The position numbers and the translations under genes are program-made. Below are positions 49,901 to 62,500 of a stretch of 64,000 bases of DNA, one piece after another (position 1 is the stretch's first letter; each line of letters starts with the position of its first letter). This DNA is from Brachypodius melanocephalos (taxonomy: Eukaryota > Chordata > Aves > Passeriformes > Pycnonotidae): the NCBI GenBank assembly GCA_013398615.1, contig VZSR01003803.1, forward strand, positions 3,420,050 to 3,484,049, read 5' to 3'. The notes below the pieces were generated by a model. The model saw only the letters and a program-made list of their open reading frames with translations. It did no database searches and had not been told where the DNA came from.

Positions 49901-51704
49901 AAATTTCAATTTGAAGTGTCTTCACCTATTTGGGGATTTGTTTAACTGTATACCACTTGCCAGGTGAGCTCCTTTAAGTGTTAATAATTCCATGATCTGC
50001 AGAGGTGTCCTGGAACATTAACTCAGATCTAAAAAGCTGGGACACAGGATGGTCATCTTTCACAGATGAAAGTTGAGGCTACAATTTGTCTGCTATTATA
50101 TAAGAAGACCAGGATTTGATGTGTTTAACTTTGATACCTTGCTCACAAGGTCACTCTTTCTTCTGACTCAGTGAATTTCTGGAGCCAATTGATTTTTCTA
50201 AAGTGCAGCTTTGCACTAAGTGGGTTGGTTTGATGTTGTTTATTTGGGACTTCTTTCCCTATTTGGGGAGTTGCATCAATTCAAACTGTATCCTGGTGAG
50301 ATTTAAAATCCCACATGCTATGCAGAATGAGATATTTGGTTTTCCTCTCAATGCCTCCTTGAGACAATTCCAGGTCATTTTTAAAGTGAGAGACATTGCA
50401 GTTCCAAGCACAGTCTGCCCCTGACTGCTCATTCATGTCCCCAAGATACCCCTCCACTTGTGGCAATACACCAAGTATGGGCTGTTATGGGAAAGCCAGC
50501 CAGTGAGCTGAACTTCCACAACTGAAATTGTGGGGCCCCACAAACATCCACCAGTATGATGCAGGGGTAAGGCTGAGGAAAGGAGTTCTTCCATGGCAGC
50601 TTGCATGGCAGCTCAGAAATCTGTAATAGCAATAGATCCTGAGAGGTCAAAACTCTTTCCATGCTTTGCAGGAATACTATCGCACACTTTACTTTTTTAT
50701 GTCACACCTAAACGTAACACTGTCATCCCATCAAGCAGTTGCACCCCACTGAACCTAAATTTTTAATCCACCAGGCAACATGCTGCTGAGTTACCACATT
50801 ATTAAGTCCAATACATTTGTCCAATTTCTTGGCAGAGAGATCATCAAATTTCAATTCCTTGAAGCTTCAGCCCATACCGTAAGAGGTATGAGGGCAACAG
50901 ACAGCCCCATGCATCAAGGAGAGCTCTGCAGTATGCCACAGACAAGGAAAAAGTCCCCCACGTCCAAAAGATTAAAGAAGTTCTTTGCAGACAGTCCCAA
51001 AATTGTCATACAACTTAGAGGAACCCTTCTACTTGACTCATTTCCAGAATTAGAAAGCAAGAATCTGATTCCACCCTGGAGGATTTGTTCAAAAGACAAA
51101 GAATGTCAAAATCAAACTGATTTACTGGATAAGAGATTAATGGGCAAAGACCACAGATAACAGATAGAGGAGTTCATTGATCAGACAAGGGGAAAGAATA
51201 CACTGCTGAAGGAATCCTTTCTTGTGCTGAGGACAGGAAGAAAGACAGACCTTAGAGCTATTATTCTTTCCTTTAAGTACAAATACTTCAGTGTCAAGAT
51301 ATGTGAGCAGGGTATTTTTAGGCATCGGTCTCTCCAGAGAACTGAAAGCAGTTGTTAAGAGATGATTTTTGGCTCCTCCTTGAGTTTATCTAATACAACA
51401 GAAGATAGAACAAATAGAGCCATGTAAATTTAAGCAGGAGAGTAATATAGCACCTTATAGCCCTATGTGTGCATCGGCAATTTTTCTCTCACAAATTCCT
51501 ACTTTCAAACTCCTTCCATGACTATTTAGTATTTTTACGACCTCCTACGGCTTTGCAGATTTGCATGTTCTGATTCCTCTTTATGTATATATACATGTTT
51601 ATATGCATAAACAAATCCTGTGACAGAATAGTAACAAATGCATCATATTCCTGAAAACTGCTTCCAAACACACATATGAATGAAAATGTGATTATAGAAG
51701 TAGT
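46908..51704. other. Intergenic sequence, no gene recognised
   Basis: Very AT-rich at 47440-47580. A 14-bp perfect palindrome (atgtatatatacat) lies at 51583-51596. ORFs up to 126 codons (50780-51160) carry no known domain. No repeat family is recognised. Confidence 0.6.
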
Positions 51705-52370
51705 CAGCCTGGACTTAGGAAGAGGAAATCATGCTTTGCAAATCTGACAGCCTTATTTGATGAAATTACTATCTTGGTGGATGGGGTGAAGAAGCTGACA
51801 CTGTTTAATCTTGACCTTAGTTAGATTTTCAACAACGGCCCTCATGACATCTTCATAGGCAAACCAGTGAAGCACAGGCTGGATAAATGGGCAGTGAGGT
51901 GGGCTGAAAATTGGCTGAACTGGGCTCAGATGGTTCCGACAAACACCACAAAGTGCAACAGGAGAGCAGGCACTAGTGGTGTACCTCAGGATGGAGAGTG
52001 GAGATAATGGTGTTTAACATGCTCATCAATGACCTGGATGATTGGACAGGCTGCACCCTGAGCAATTTGCAGACAAAGTGGGAGGACCTGCTGCTAACAC
52101 CAGCAGTTGCATTGCCATCCATAGAGGGATCTTGAAAGGCCGCAGGGAAGGGGACAACAGAAACCTCCCAAAGTTTAACAAAAACTAAGCAGGAAGTCCT
52201 GTCCCTGGGGTGGGATAATCCCAGGCACTAGCACATCAGTAAATCTTGTGGGCCACCTTTCTGGAAAGCACCACAGCCCTAGAAGGTGACTAAATATTAT
52301 GCCCATAGTAAAACTAGAAAAGCTGAAGCAGAACAAAGACAGCAAAAAGGGACCTGGAGACTCCAAAACA
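51705..52370 (+). mobile_element. CR1 LINE internal (reverse transcriptase) fragment, sense, decayed
   Basis: Decayed reverse-transcriptase region: 'ggtgtacctcaggatggaga' (a GVPQG box followed by a deletion), 'gctcatcaatgacctggatg' (INDLD), 'gcaatttgcagacaaagtgg' (a damaged FADDTK box), 'cacaaagtgcaacaggagag' and 'aaaagggacctggaga'. Several frameshifts are present and no 3' tail follows. Edges are approximate. Confidence 0.75.
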
Positions 52371-54890
52371 GGATGAGTACTGCTTTAATACATAGGCAAT
52401 TTCCCTCCATTCTTTGGATACCAAATAGAATTCTATGGCAATGACCACTTAAAAATTCTAAAACAGACTCGTAGGAATGAGAGGGCAACATGACCTGTAT
52501 TTCTGCTGAATCTATTAGTCTCTCAAAGAGCCTTAATTCAGTATTGCCTCTCTTGCCATTAATGGGACTTTTGCTATCAACTCTGTTCTGACCAGGCCAC
52601 TTTAATTAGGAAAGAAATCTTTTCTTCTTTCCTTTCCTGCAGACAAAGACTGGGATGTATCACGGTATTTCACAAGGACATGAAAAGCATTCAGATTAAT
52701 AATTTTATTTCTGTTAATGAGAATAACTGCTTTGGAACTGGATCAGTGTAATATGCAAGATAGATCTGAAAGCATTTGGGTTTCATTGTTATGGCATTGA
52801 GTTTCTTAGGGGATTGCAATTATGGCTTAGATTAGAGAACATTAACAGAGTTGAAATTGCCCATATGGCTAATTTCTTTTTGATATAACAATTGATATTT
52901 CTTGAACTATTGATAATCCAGCTGCAACTCACATGTTGCTAATATTGTTTGCACCTCAGAGGGAGCCAAAGGAAATCTTTGAAGAGTTTGCTGGATGGAA
53001 GTATTTCTTAAACATGAAAAAATAAGTGCAGAAAACTTTCCAGAAGATAAAATATACACAAATTCAAGCACTTGACTTTTACTTGTAGAGGGACCACTAT
53101 AATAAAGTAGTTTCAAAAATTCTCAGGAGTTGGTATATGTGCTGATGCAAAATTAATGGGAATTCTTCTATTTGCTGCATATTTGAGAGAACTGCATGAC
53201 CAAGAGGCAGAATACTAACCTTCACAGATGGCTTTAACAACCTCCCTGTTGTGGTCCTCTGAGCTTTGTTTGTTATGATTCTGCACACTTTCCTATTTTC
53301 ATTGCTCCCTGAGTTCCAGGAAAATCCACATTCCTCTACGAAAAAGCACAATGCTTAGGCACTAGAGCCAGGGGCAATGCTAGGTTAGCACTTCCATTCA
53401 CATCTTTGCCAGAGTATGGAATTTACTGGTTCGCATAACTCTTTCCCCTGAAGCCCTTGCACACTGATGCTGCACTGAATCACAAAGAGCTCGGCAGGCA
53501 CAGAAGGGCTCAGCCTTCAGACCACAGGACTCAAGAGGTCCTCCAAGCCATGAGTGAAGCAGATAATTAAGAATGGAGATGGTGGAAGCAGCAGTATTTA
53601 TCCAAGCAAGTCAGTTCTTATTCTATGAAGGAAGGTATGACCAAATCAGACCAGCCTGCTAAGGATGACAAATGGAGCCACTGGTTTTCTATGGATCTTC
53701 AGATCATCCAACATTTTGGTTCCTGGTCTGATCAGGATTTTTATGATCATAAAATGTTGTAGCTGTTTGCAGTGTAAGAATTGGTATGAATATGTCACTC
53801 CATTAAATGTTATTGTATTCGTATGTCTTTCTATTCTGGATGCAACTGAAATGTGAAAAGGCCTTAAGAGTCCTTTAGTGACCTACCCTTGTTGGTTTTG
53901 TAGAGAAATACAATGAGAAATTTCATGCAACTCTTTTGAGTGCAGCTTTTTCTCAATAATGTGATATGGTCAATTAATTTTTAAAGCAGCTACTAATAGA
54001 GTTTGCCTACAAGCTAGATATTAGTTGTAGGGGAATAAATAGTGACAGATTTTTTTCAATTAACCCAAGAGCAGCACAGCAATTAGTAGATCAGTATTTG
54101 CTCTTGTATTGTTCATCCTCTGATGTCTAAATCACTCTGCTGTTTTTCAGTTTGGATGTCTGCAGAAGATTTCTAAGCACTCACTGCTCTAGATAATAAA
54201 CAGAACATTGGCTTGGAAGAAAAAATTGGATTTCATTGAAAGTCCCATGTCTGTTCTGTTGTTTTGTGAGACTGTTCTTTCAGTTTTCAAATATATAGCT
54301 CACTCATGGACATTATTATCTGCTGGCATTTCTGAGTAAGAATAATTTTTTAGTATAAAAGGGTTATTACAGTAAGTGCAGGAAAGTGTATCAATCAACA
54401 TTACTTTCAAGAGATCCAAGAATGAGGGTGCTGACCAGAAAGCTACTGAGAAATTTAACCAATCCTCAATACTATTCCCACCAGTATTACTGCAAAAGAA
54501 CTTGCTTAATTAGGGGCTTTTCTGTTCAGAAGAAATAAAAAGAGCCAAATTCTTATCTTGAATACACAGGTTTGTATTAACATAATTCTTCCAATTCCAT
54601 TCCTGTTACCCTTTACCTAGTGTAAGCCAGCATCAAGAAAATTATGACAAGAATGTCATCTGCCATGTCTCATATTGTTTTGTAAATACTTCTGAATCAC
54701 AGAGAAGAAGGTGGAGAAAATATGTCAAGTGACAGCATTTAGCCTCAGTTGCAAGCACTACAATGAATACAGTAGATATTATAGTGAATGCATGGTGGAG
54801 AGGTTAATTATAAGCCATTATAGCCATTAGTATAGTAGCATTATGAAACTTTGGTGCTCAAAGGGTTTTAAACTTTTTTGTCTCCTTTTA
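52371..54890. other. Intergenic sequence, no gene recognised
   Basis: No coding or repeat signal is recognised before the assembly gap. Confidence 0.6.
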
Positions 54891-55051
54891 NNNNNNNNNN
54901 NNNNNNNNNNNNNNNNNNNNNNNNNNNNNNNNNNNNNNNNNNNNNNNNNNNNNNNNNNNNNNNNNNNNNNNNNNNNNNNNNNNNNNNNNNNNNNNNNNNN
55001 NNNNNNNNNNNNNNNNNNNNNNNNNNNNNNNNNNNNNNNNNNNNNNNNNNN
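54891..55051. other. Assembly gap (161 N)
   Basis: Undetermined bases. The left flank ends in T-rich sequence (cttttttgtctcctttta) and the right flank begins with eight A. ORFs spanning it are artefacts. Confidence 0.99.
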
Positions 55052-58000
55052 AAAAAAAACCTCCCACCCAACAAAAAGAAACCTACCAGTAAATCTCAGT
55101 TCGAAAGGTCTTGCTGAGCATTGCCAGAACAGGTCCAAGGATCTTAGTCTAGACTTAAACATCCATAGTATCAATATCTTTATCTGAAATACTCCCCATT
55201 ATTTCTCTTTCTACTCTACAGGGAGGAACATTCACTTGTAAGGTTTGACACATCTGGCATATTTTCAGTATCTATTTTGGCATGAGCTGAAGTGCCCATT
55301 ACTCTCCCATTGATTACTAAAGCAGATGAGACAATGAGATCATATCTGTAGGTGTTTCCATTTGGTCAGATGAGATTCACCTTTTAAAAGTATTTTTGAA
55401 AGGCAAGTGTGGGGAAATAAAGGTACCAAACTTGTTTGAATCTAAGCATTTAGTAACTAATTAACCTGGGGATCAGTCTAAGTTGTCCTTCACCAGAGAG
55501 TATCCATCATAACATTTCTCTGTACAAATACAAAAACTTTTGAACAGTCTGTTCCAGCAACCCATCATTCAATTTCTCCAGGCATATGTATCTCACTTCT
55601 CATCTCTAAAATACAGCTGGCAAAATGCTAATAGGAGATGCAAGGGAGGTTTGCTTCCTCCTCCTCAATTCCACTCAGGAACTGTCCAAGAATAGTCAAG
55701 GCCATGGAATTACAAATCCTAAAAAAAATCAGAAATATAACTAAGTAGATAAGAGTCAGTGATGGGCAGTAGCTTCAGGTATTACCCATGCATATGAAAG
55801 CACTCTGTCAAGATTTTGATGGTCACCATATAAAACTATTGAGCAGCCTCAAACATCCAGCCCAACCACTTCTTCCACTGAACTGGAAATAATGGATGTA
55901 GAAAAAAAGTCCTGCATCAGTGACAACATAAGGTTTGATGTCTTGTGTTTCTAATAGACTGGGAAAATGAGATTTCACCTCTCCAACAAGGAACTGATCA
56001 AATCATTCTAAAATTTTGACACTAGAAAAGGGGCATTGTAGATGGAATTCTATTTTAGGTCTATTTTCATGGGTTTCTAAAATGTGTTAGTTATAAATTA
56101 TCACTCCCTGAAGGGCTTGCACAGCTAGAGCACCAAGAGCAATTAAAGGTAATTGTATCACCAGCAAACAAAATCTTACAGCTGCTAGGAATTTTCTGTA
56201 GGCTTTCTCTGTTCCAATATGCAGCACAGTGTGGCATGTTCAGAGTAATCCCAGAGATTCATCTCTACTCCCTACTCTCCAGCTAAGAGCTATAGATGAG
56301 AAAGGACAAGGGAAACTCACACCAGGTTTGGCACAGGACCACCAACCTACAGCCTGGCCCTTGCAGTGCTGTTGAAGAGCATCCAGCAGACCCAAAGAAT
56401 GGCAAGTTCAATACACCCAGAGCAGTCCCACTCTTGCTAACAATGTTCACCTCTTGCTGGGAATGGTCCTCCCTTATCTGAATCAGGTACCTGTGTTTTA
56501 TTCAGATAAGATTTAGGGTAAAAGAATGCATCTTATTCTATTAATCAAAATAGTTAAATGGAATAAAATTGTGCTAATTGGAAGAGTTATACAGGAAAAG
56601 TCTCGTGTGACCTACATGGAAGGTTCTTATATGTTTTGCTTTTGCTGTCATTTGGATTTCCCTTATTCTGGAGTACTGTGGAGGTAGACACCAAGATTTC
56701 CAACTGCTTGTCTTGGCAGAGGTCTGGAACTTCCAATAATTTTTCCTTTCTAAAATGTTCTATTGTTTTTCCTCGAAAAATACAACATGGGAGTAAGTAT
56801 CATGGGAGATTAGTTCTTTGCCACATCTAAAGTTTTTGGTTTGGTTTCTTTGGTTTGTTTGGTTTTTTTGTTTTGCACTTCATGTGGAAAAAAGTGGCCT
56901 AAATTTGCATTTCAAGGAATATATCTGTATATACCTACCAGAAGCTGGGAATAAAATGCTTCTCTTCAGTCCCAGTTCCTACCTTCATCTCCCTCTAGAG
57001 CATAATTAACCCAAGGGTGGGAGGGAAGATTGAGAATAATATGGAGCTGATTCACCTTCTACACTCACTAGCAAAAATAGAGATTATTACTGCATGCATC
57101 AGTGGCACTGAAGAAGAAATTAGTCTGAGATCACTTGTAAACAAATGCAGTCAGACATGACTGTTGCATGAATGAGAATGCATAAATTAAGCTTTGCCAA
57201 AGGTTACTAGTAATTTATAGTTTTGGCTTTTAGGAAGCGCCAAGCATGACGCTATTTACTTGCATTGTTTATTGAAGTATATTTACCAGGGAAGTCACAG
57301 CAGCTAAATGCTACCTTGTCTCCTGAGGATATCTTGCTGATGAACAATTCTGTGATGTCATAGGCCAAACACTGCCTTTGAAGTTGGAAAACATCAATTG
57401 ATTGATGCTTGTCTGAAGAGGTGTCACAGTGAACATGGAAAAAAGAATAATTGTCATAACACGCTTAATACTGAAAATTAATGTGCCTTTTTTTCATCAT
57501 TTCCAAACCAGTAAACTGAAAGTTGCTTGATGATAAAGGATTTAAATATGGATTCTTTTCAACACGTGTGCGGAAATAACGAATTACTTTGATTTAAAGA
57601 ACATTGTCGGTAAGTAAAAGAACTAAAAGAGGTACAAAATAAATATTTTTGGATCCCTTTGATCCCCAGCAGTCAATGGGAAATTCCACAATTCTGCCCT
57701 GTATGAGGTGTTGATCAAGAGAATACCTCTAATTATCCCTTGACTATGAGGCTGTACGAAGAGCCGGACATAAGACTTAGCTAGCGGAAGCAGTAGTCTC
57801 AGTTGAAAAGATGGCATTCTTCCCTCACACCTCCAAATGCCTCAGCTTTGTGCTGAGGAGGTCTTGTGCTTTCTTAAAGACAGGGAGAAACAAACTGTGG
57901 TCCTGAGTTAACCCCACCGAGTCATCATGATCAGCACTCTTCACCTTTGAGCAATTACACTGATCGCATTTCAGCAAGATGTGAAGCCTGTCTCTGAATG

Positions 58001-59104
58001 TCCCCTCTGATCTCTATTGCTTGTCTTCAGACACCTCCTTCCTGGCCCTCATTTGCCATATTCTCAACTTGATGGTCTTCAAGCCATAAGGCTGGCTGCC
58101 CCATTATTTGCTTTGACTTCACTTAGTTGTGAACTCCACTGATAGAGTTGAGTTTGCTCTGAACTCTCTCCATCCTTATTTTCTGACTCCTGTAACACCA
58201 AATTAAAATACTTTCTCCTTATCTGCAGTCACAGCTTGGGATAAATTGGTTCTCTACTGCAGCGATCTCATCTCCTATCTGGAACAGGGGGTTTATATTT
58301 CACAGCTGAAAAGAGCCATGAGTGAAGTCACTCAGCTTGGAGCAATCTGATGCAGGGGTAAGATGAAGGAGAGCATCAGCAAGCCGCTGAGAGGCAGCAC
58401 AAGGAAGAGCATGAGGGAGATACGCTGGCGAAGCAGATACCATTGTCAAAGTAAATGAAGCTCCTTCATGCAAGTGAGAGGAAGGAGACATGGCAGTAGG
58501 CCAACTGTGTGTCCCTTGTCTATGCAGCCAAATTAAACCCTGTAAGTAAAGTTTTTTGGAGCGTAATGTTTTGCCTAAAGAGACTGCATGTCCATCATCC
58601 CACAACATTCCTGCAGCATTTGCCAGCACTGGCTGGAGGTTACGGGTCAGGAGCCTTCACTGCTCCTGTCACAGCTGCTGCCACATTACAGAACACATCA
58701 GCAGCAAATGGAAGACAAAAATGATGTGCTGCTTTATGTAAAGTTTGTTGCCTTTTGCTAGTTGAGGGCATGCCTTTGATGTGCTCATCTTCTCTGTCTC
58801 TTCTTTAACAGCAAAAGAAACACTGTCATAAATCTCACTGTAGTTGTTGAGGAATGAGAGCTGATGTCATGTTGAGCTGAATTTTTACAGCCACATAAAC
58901 AACAGGAGGAAAACTTACCTCAAGGCAATTAGTTGAATTCATCCCTGACAAACACAGTGGCAGCTCAGTTAATGAGTTTTTAAGGTATTTAGAATGACAG
59001 ATGGATAGACACAATTTCTACTATACTCGGTAGCACTGAGCTGGGTTCTTGAGAATCCTATTTGACATGAGCCTACATATGTAGACTGATGGAGAGACTA
59101 CATC
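55052..59104. other. Intergenic sequence, no gene recognised
   Basis: It contains a T/G tract of tttgg-like units at 56832-56875. The stretch 57180-57620 reads as complex, repeat-free sequence and might be conserved non-coding DNA, but this cannot be judged from one sequence. No gene is recognised. Confidence 0.55.
56832..56875 (+). repeat. (TTTGG)n-like low-complexity tract
   Basis: Imperfect array of gtttggtttctttggttt-like units, only T and G apart from one C. Confidence 0.85.
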
Positions 59105-59500
59105 TGTGGACAGTGGAAGAGCTACAGACACCATACCTCTGGACTTCTGTAAGGCCTTTGACAACATTCTTCCTCTCTAAACTGGAGTGATGGGGATTTC
59201 ATGGGAGGACTGTTTGGTGAGTGAAAGTAATGGTCAACAGCTCAGTCTTAATGGATATCAGTGATGAGTGGTGTCCCTCAAGGATCTGTACTGGGACCAG
59301 TCTTCAATATCTTCATCAATGACGTTAACAGTGGGATTGAGTGTACCCCGCTGCAGCAAGTCTGCAGACAACACCAAGCTGAGTGGTGAGGCTGACACGC
59401 CTGAGGGATGAGATGTCATCCAGAGGAACCTGGACAAGCTCAAGACATGGGCCCATGGGATCCTCACGAGGTTCAACAGGGCAAATCGAACGGTCTGGCA
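59105..59500 (+). mobile_element. CR1 LINE reverse-transcriptase fragment, sense
   Basis: From 59267 the frame reads SGVPQGSVLGPVFNIFIND, the GVPQGSVLGP box of the CR1 reverse transcriptase, with one residue missing relative to the usual VLFNIF. Before it 'ggacttctgtaaggcctttg' (DFCKAFD) is visible. After it come 'tctgcagacaacaccaagct' (an ADDTKL box, one frame off) and 'aggaacctggacaagctca'. The copy is broken and lacks its 3' end. Confidence 0.9.
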
Positions 59501-62500
59501 CTCACCGGGCTGTGCTGAAATTAGCAGACTGTGAAGTACACTGAAGCACAGGCTGGCTACCAGCATTCATGACATCAGGTGCACTGTGGCTGGTACAACA
59601 ATTAAAGGGAATTAGGAGCAGGAGAAATGACAGCTACATGATATTATCTGCAAGAGAGCTGGGGAAGCAGACACAGTGACATATGGCATGGCTCTGCAGC
59701 TCCAATCTTTGCACTTAGACATTTTTTTCTTATTTACCATTGCTTTGCTCTCCCAGAATCTACCGGAAAGCATGGATAACCACAGACCCTGGACCAGAGA
59801 CAGCTGATTCAGTTCATGTGCTATGTGATACAAGTTTCTGGTGCTGTTATTCTGAGTCTGCTCTACAGGAGGAAGCTCAGGTAAACCATACATGATCCAA
59901 GATCCCAAAAATAAAATTTGAGGTTTCCATGTTGTCCTGGGATTTGGCATTGAGATGATTCTTATTTTTAATAAATTGGCAAGCCTACAAGTCAGGTATT
60001 ATTGACTGATTTGGACTGTGTATGGACGAGCAGTGTGCGTGTGAGAGAAATGGGCAGAAATGGAGGCAGGGAGGCAATGAAGAGTCAAAGGAAAACAAGC
60101 GCCTCTACTCCACCTGCAATGCCATCAACCTGGCATCAGCAAAGTTCCTTAGACAGGAGGCATGTCCTGGCCTCTTAAAAAGAATTGAAATGTTGTCTTA
60201 TCTTTCCTACTTTATTATTTAAAAAGGCAAAAACGTTCATTTCTTCCACCCTGGAGGTGTCCGCAAGCTTTCTCTCAGCTGGTTTCTCAGTGCACAAAAG
60301 GATGCAAAATAACAGCTCAGAGAGCTGGGAGGAGCTCCTTTCTCAATGGTTTTTGACTGTTCCAAAAATAGCAGCCACAAGCTGTGCATTCTCCTGGGAG
60401 GCATTTCTGCCAGCACACCACTCACCTGCTCACCATTCACTGCAGTAACACAGGGCAGCTCAGGAGTCTTAAAGTACATTTTCTAAAAGAAAGCTCTTCC
60501 CTGCAGTTTCCCCAGCAGCACCACAAGGCGTGTGTGCAAGGTCAGCTCCCACTGCCAGCAACCTCCACTTTTTCCTCCTGTGCAAGAGGCAGGAAGGGCA
60601 GAGCCCTTCTCTCCCAACTCTGAGAGACTTCATCTTTCATTAGCCTCTTCCCTTTAACCAGACTAGGACTGCACATCACAAAAAGCTGATTTTAAGCCTG
60701 ACCAAGAAGTCTCAGCTCATCTGAAGGGAAAGTAACAGAAAATGTGGAATCAGGCGGCTATTTATCTGTAGCATTTTGATAGTCAATTTTGATCACAGAT
60801 GACACATCCCCACTGACACAGATATTTCCCACTGTAGTTAAGATTCAGAGGACTCTGACATAACCTCTAAATTAAATGCAGTTTTTTATACCAGAACACA
60901 ATTATCCTATTAAATGCATCCAATGAAAGACTAAACCAACCACACACCACACACATCTGTTTAAACTCATCCATCAGTCACATCCAGGAGGCACAATGAG
61001 CTCTTTGCCAACTAACTAGAGACCAAATATCACTCTGGAATTACTCATCTATGGATTTTAAACACTGAATGAACTTTGATAAAATGGTTAACAACCAGCA
61101 CCTAAAACCAGTAAAGTCCACTGATAAATCATTCCCTATTAATTTTTTCCTCGGCATTATCATAGCACCAGGGACAAGTAGTTGGAAAACGGAAATAATT
61201 AGTAGAGGAAATTTACGATAAAATATTTGTTACCTGAAACCCATTTTGGAATGTCTTAACCATGGGTCTATCCAGGGAGCAGACCTCACTATGCGCACTC
61301 TATGAGAACTTTGATTTTTATGGCATTCTAATGTGACTTTAAAGCTCATTAAAGCAGCTCCTTTTGTGCTGCCAGCAACAAAAGCCTTGATGTAAAGTGT
61401 CCCCTGGAGTTCACAGTTCAGATTAAGTGCTGTTGTTTTTCACTAAACTCACCCTCTTAAGCTACCAACTCAAAGAATAAAACAGAAGCTTGCACCCAGC
61501 AGTAACCTGGAAGCCAGATTTCAAGATAATGTGCTTGCAGCAAAGCTGTGGTCCTTTTTGAGTAAAAATGCTTTAGAAATTAAGAAGCTTAAAATAAACA
61601 GCTGTGATGCATGCTGCCCAGAGTGTAACACAGAATATGTGCTGGGCATTCCTTAAAATCACTTCTTCCTTCTTTTATCTACCAAGAATTCAGAGGGGAA
61701 ATATCCAGGTGATTATAGTTCCTTGTTTATTTGCAGTGCAGTGATGACTGTATGCTTAAAAGGCATTATTAAATTTGAAATATAATTCCTCTCCTTAAAA
61801 GGCCCAAGTCTCTGTACTTGATCAATGATTCAATGACATCAAATCTGTCCAATTTGCAAGTAAAATCGATTTGGTCTTATTCCTAACTGACAGCATATTC
61901 AGCAGAGAATTGGGAAGTCAGGTTGGTTGGGCTTTATTGACTTGCAAAGCATCCACTAGTAAAAACAATTCTGTGATACAAAAGCAAAAATAGATTGCAA
62001 TGCATTCTCCTGTAGCACATGAATTTTCCATTGCTATTAACAGAATTAAACTCCAAGAGCTGCTTTACCGATTTAAAATATGTCAATATAGGTAGGCAGA
62101 TCAGTCAATTCAGCAAAGGTGTGGGTTAGGGTTTTTCTATCCATAACTGCACTAAAACGAAAAATTGCAAATTTAATTATTGTATAAACTGTTGTGCAAA
62201 TAATGACTTTGCATTTTAGTTAAAACATTGTGAATGCCTGAAAAATACATTCAGCTAACATTTAAGGAGAGAATTTTCACAGGTCAAGCTGTAAATCCCT
62301 ACAGCTCTCATTCTCAGTGAAAATTAGATATCTGCACTGATTTATCCTGTAATTCTGTAAAACATGTCATCTTGCCCTTACTATTAGATCTGGCAGCCAG
62401 TACTACTCTTTTAACCTTTCTAGGTGCAAAGGACTGCTTGAGTCAGCAAGAACCTTTAATGGGAGCAATGAGAGCTGTCATTGCACATACTGCAAAATGG

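Noticed and set aside
54827..55187. ORFs of 68-115 codons across the N run
   Set aside because: They consist mainly of undetermined bases in the assembly gap.
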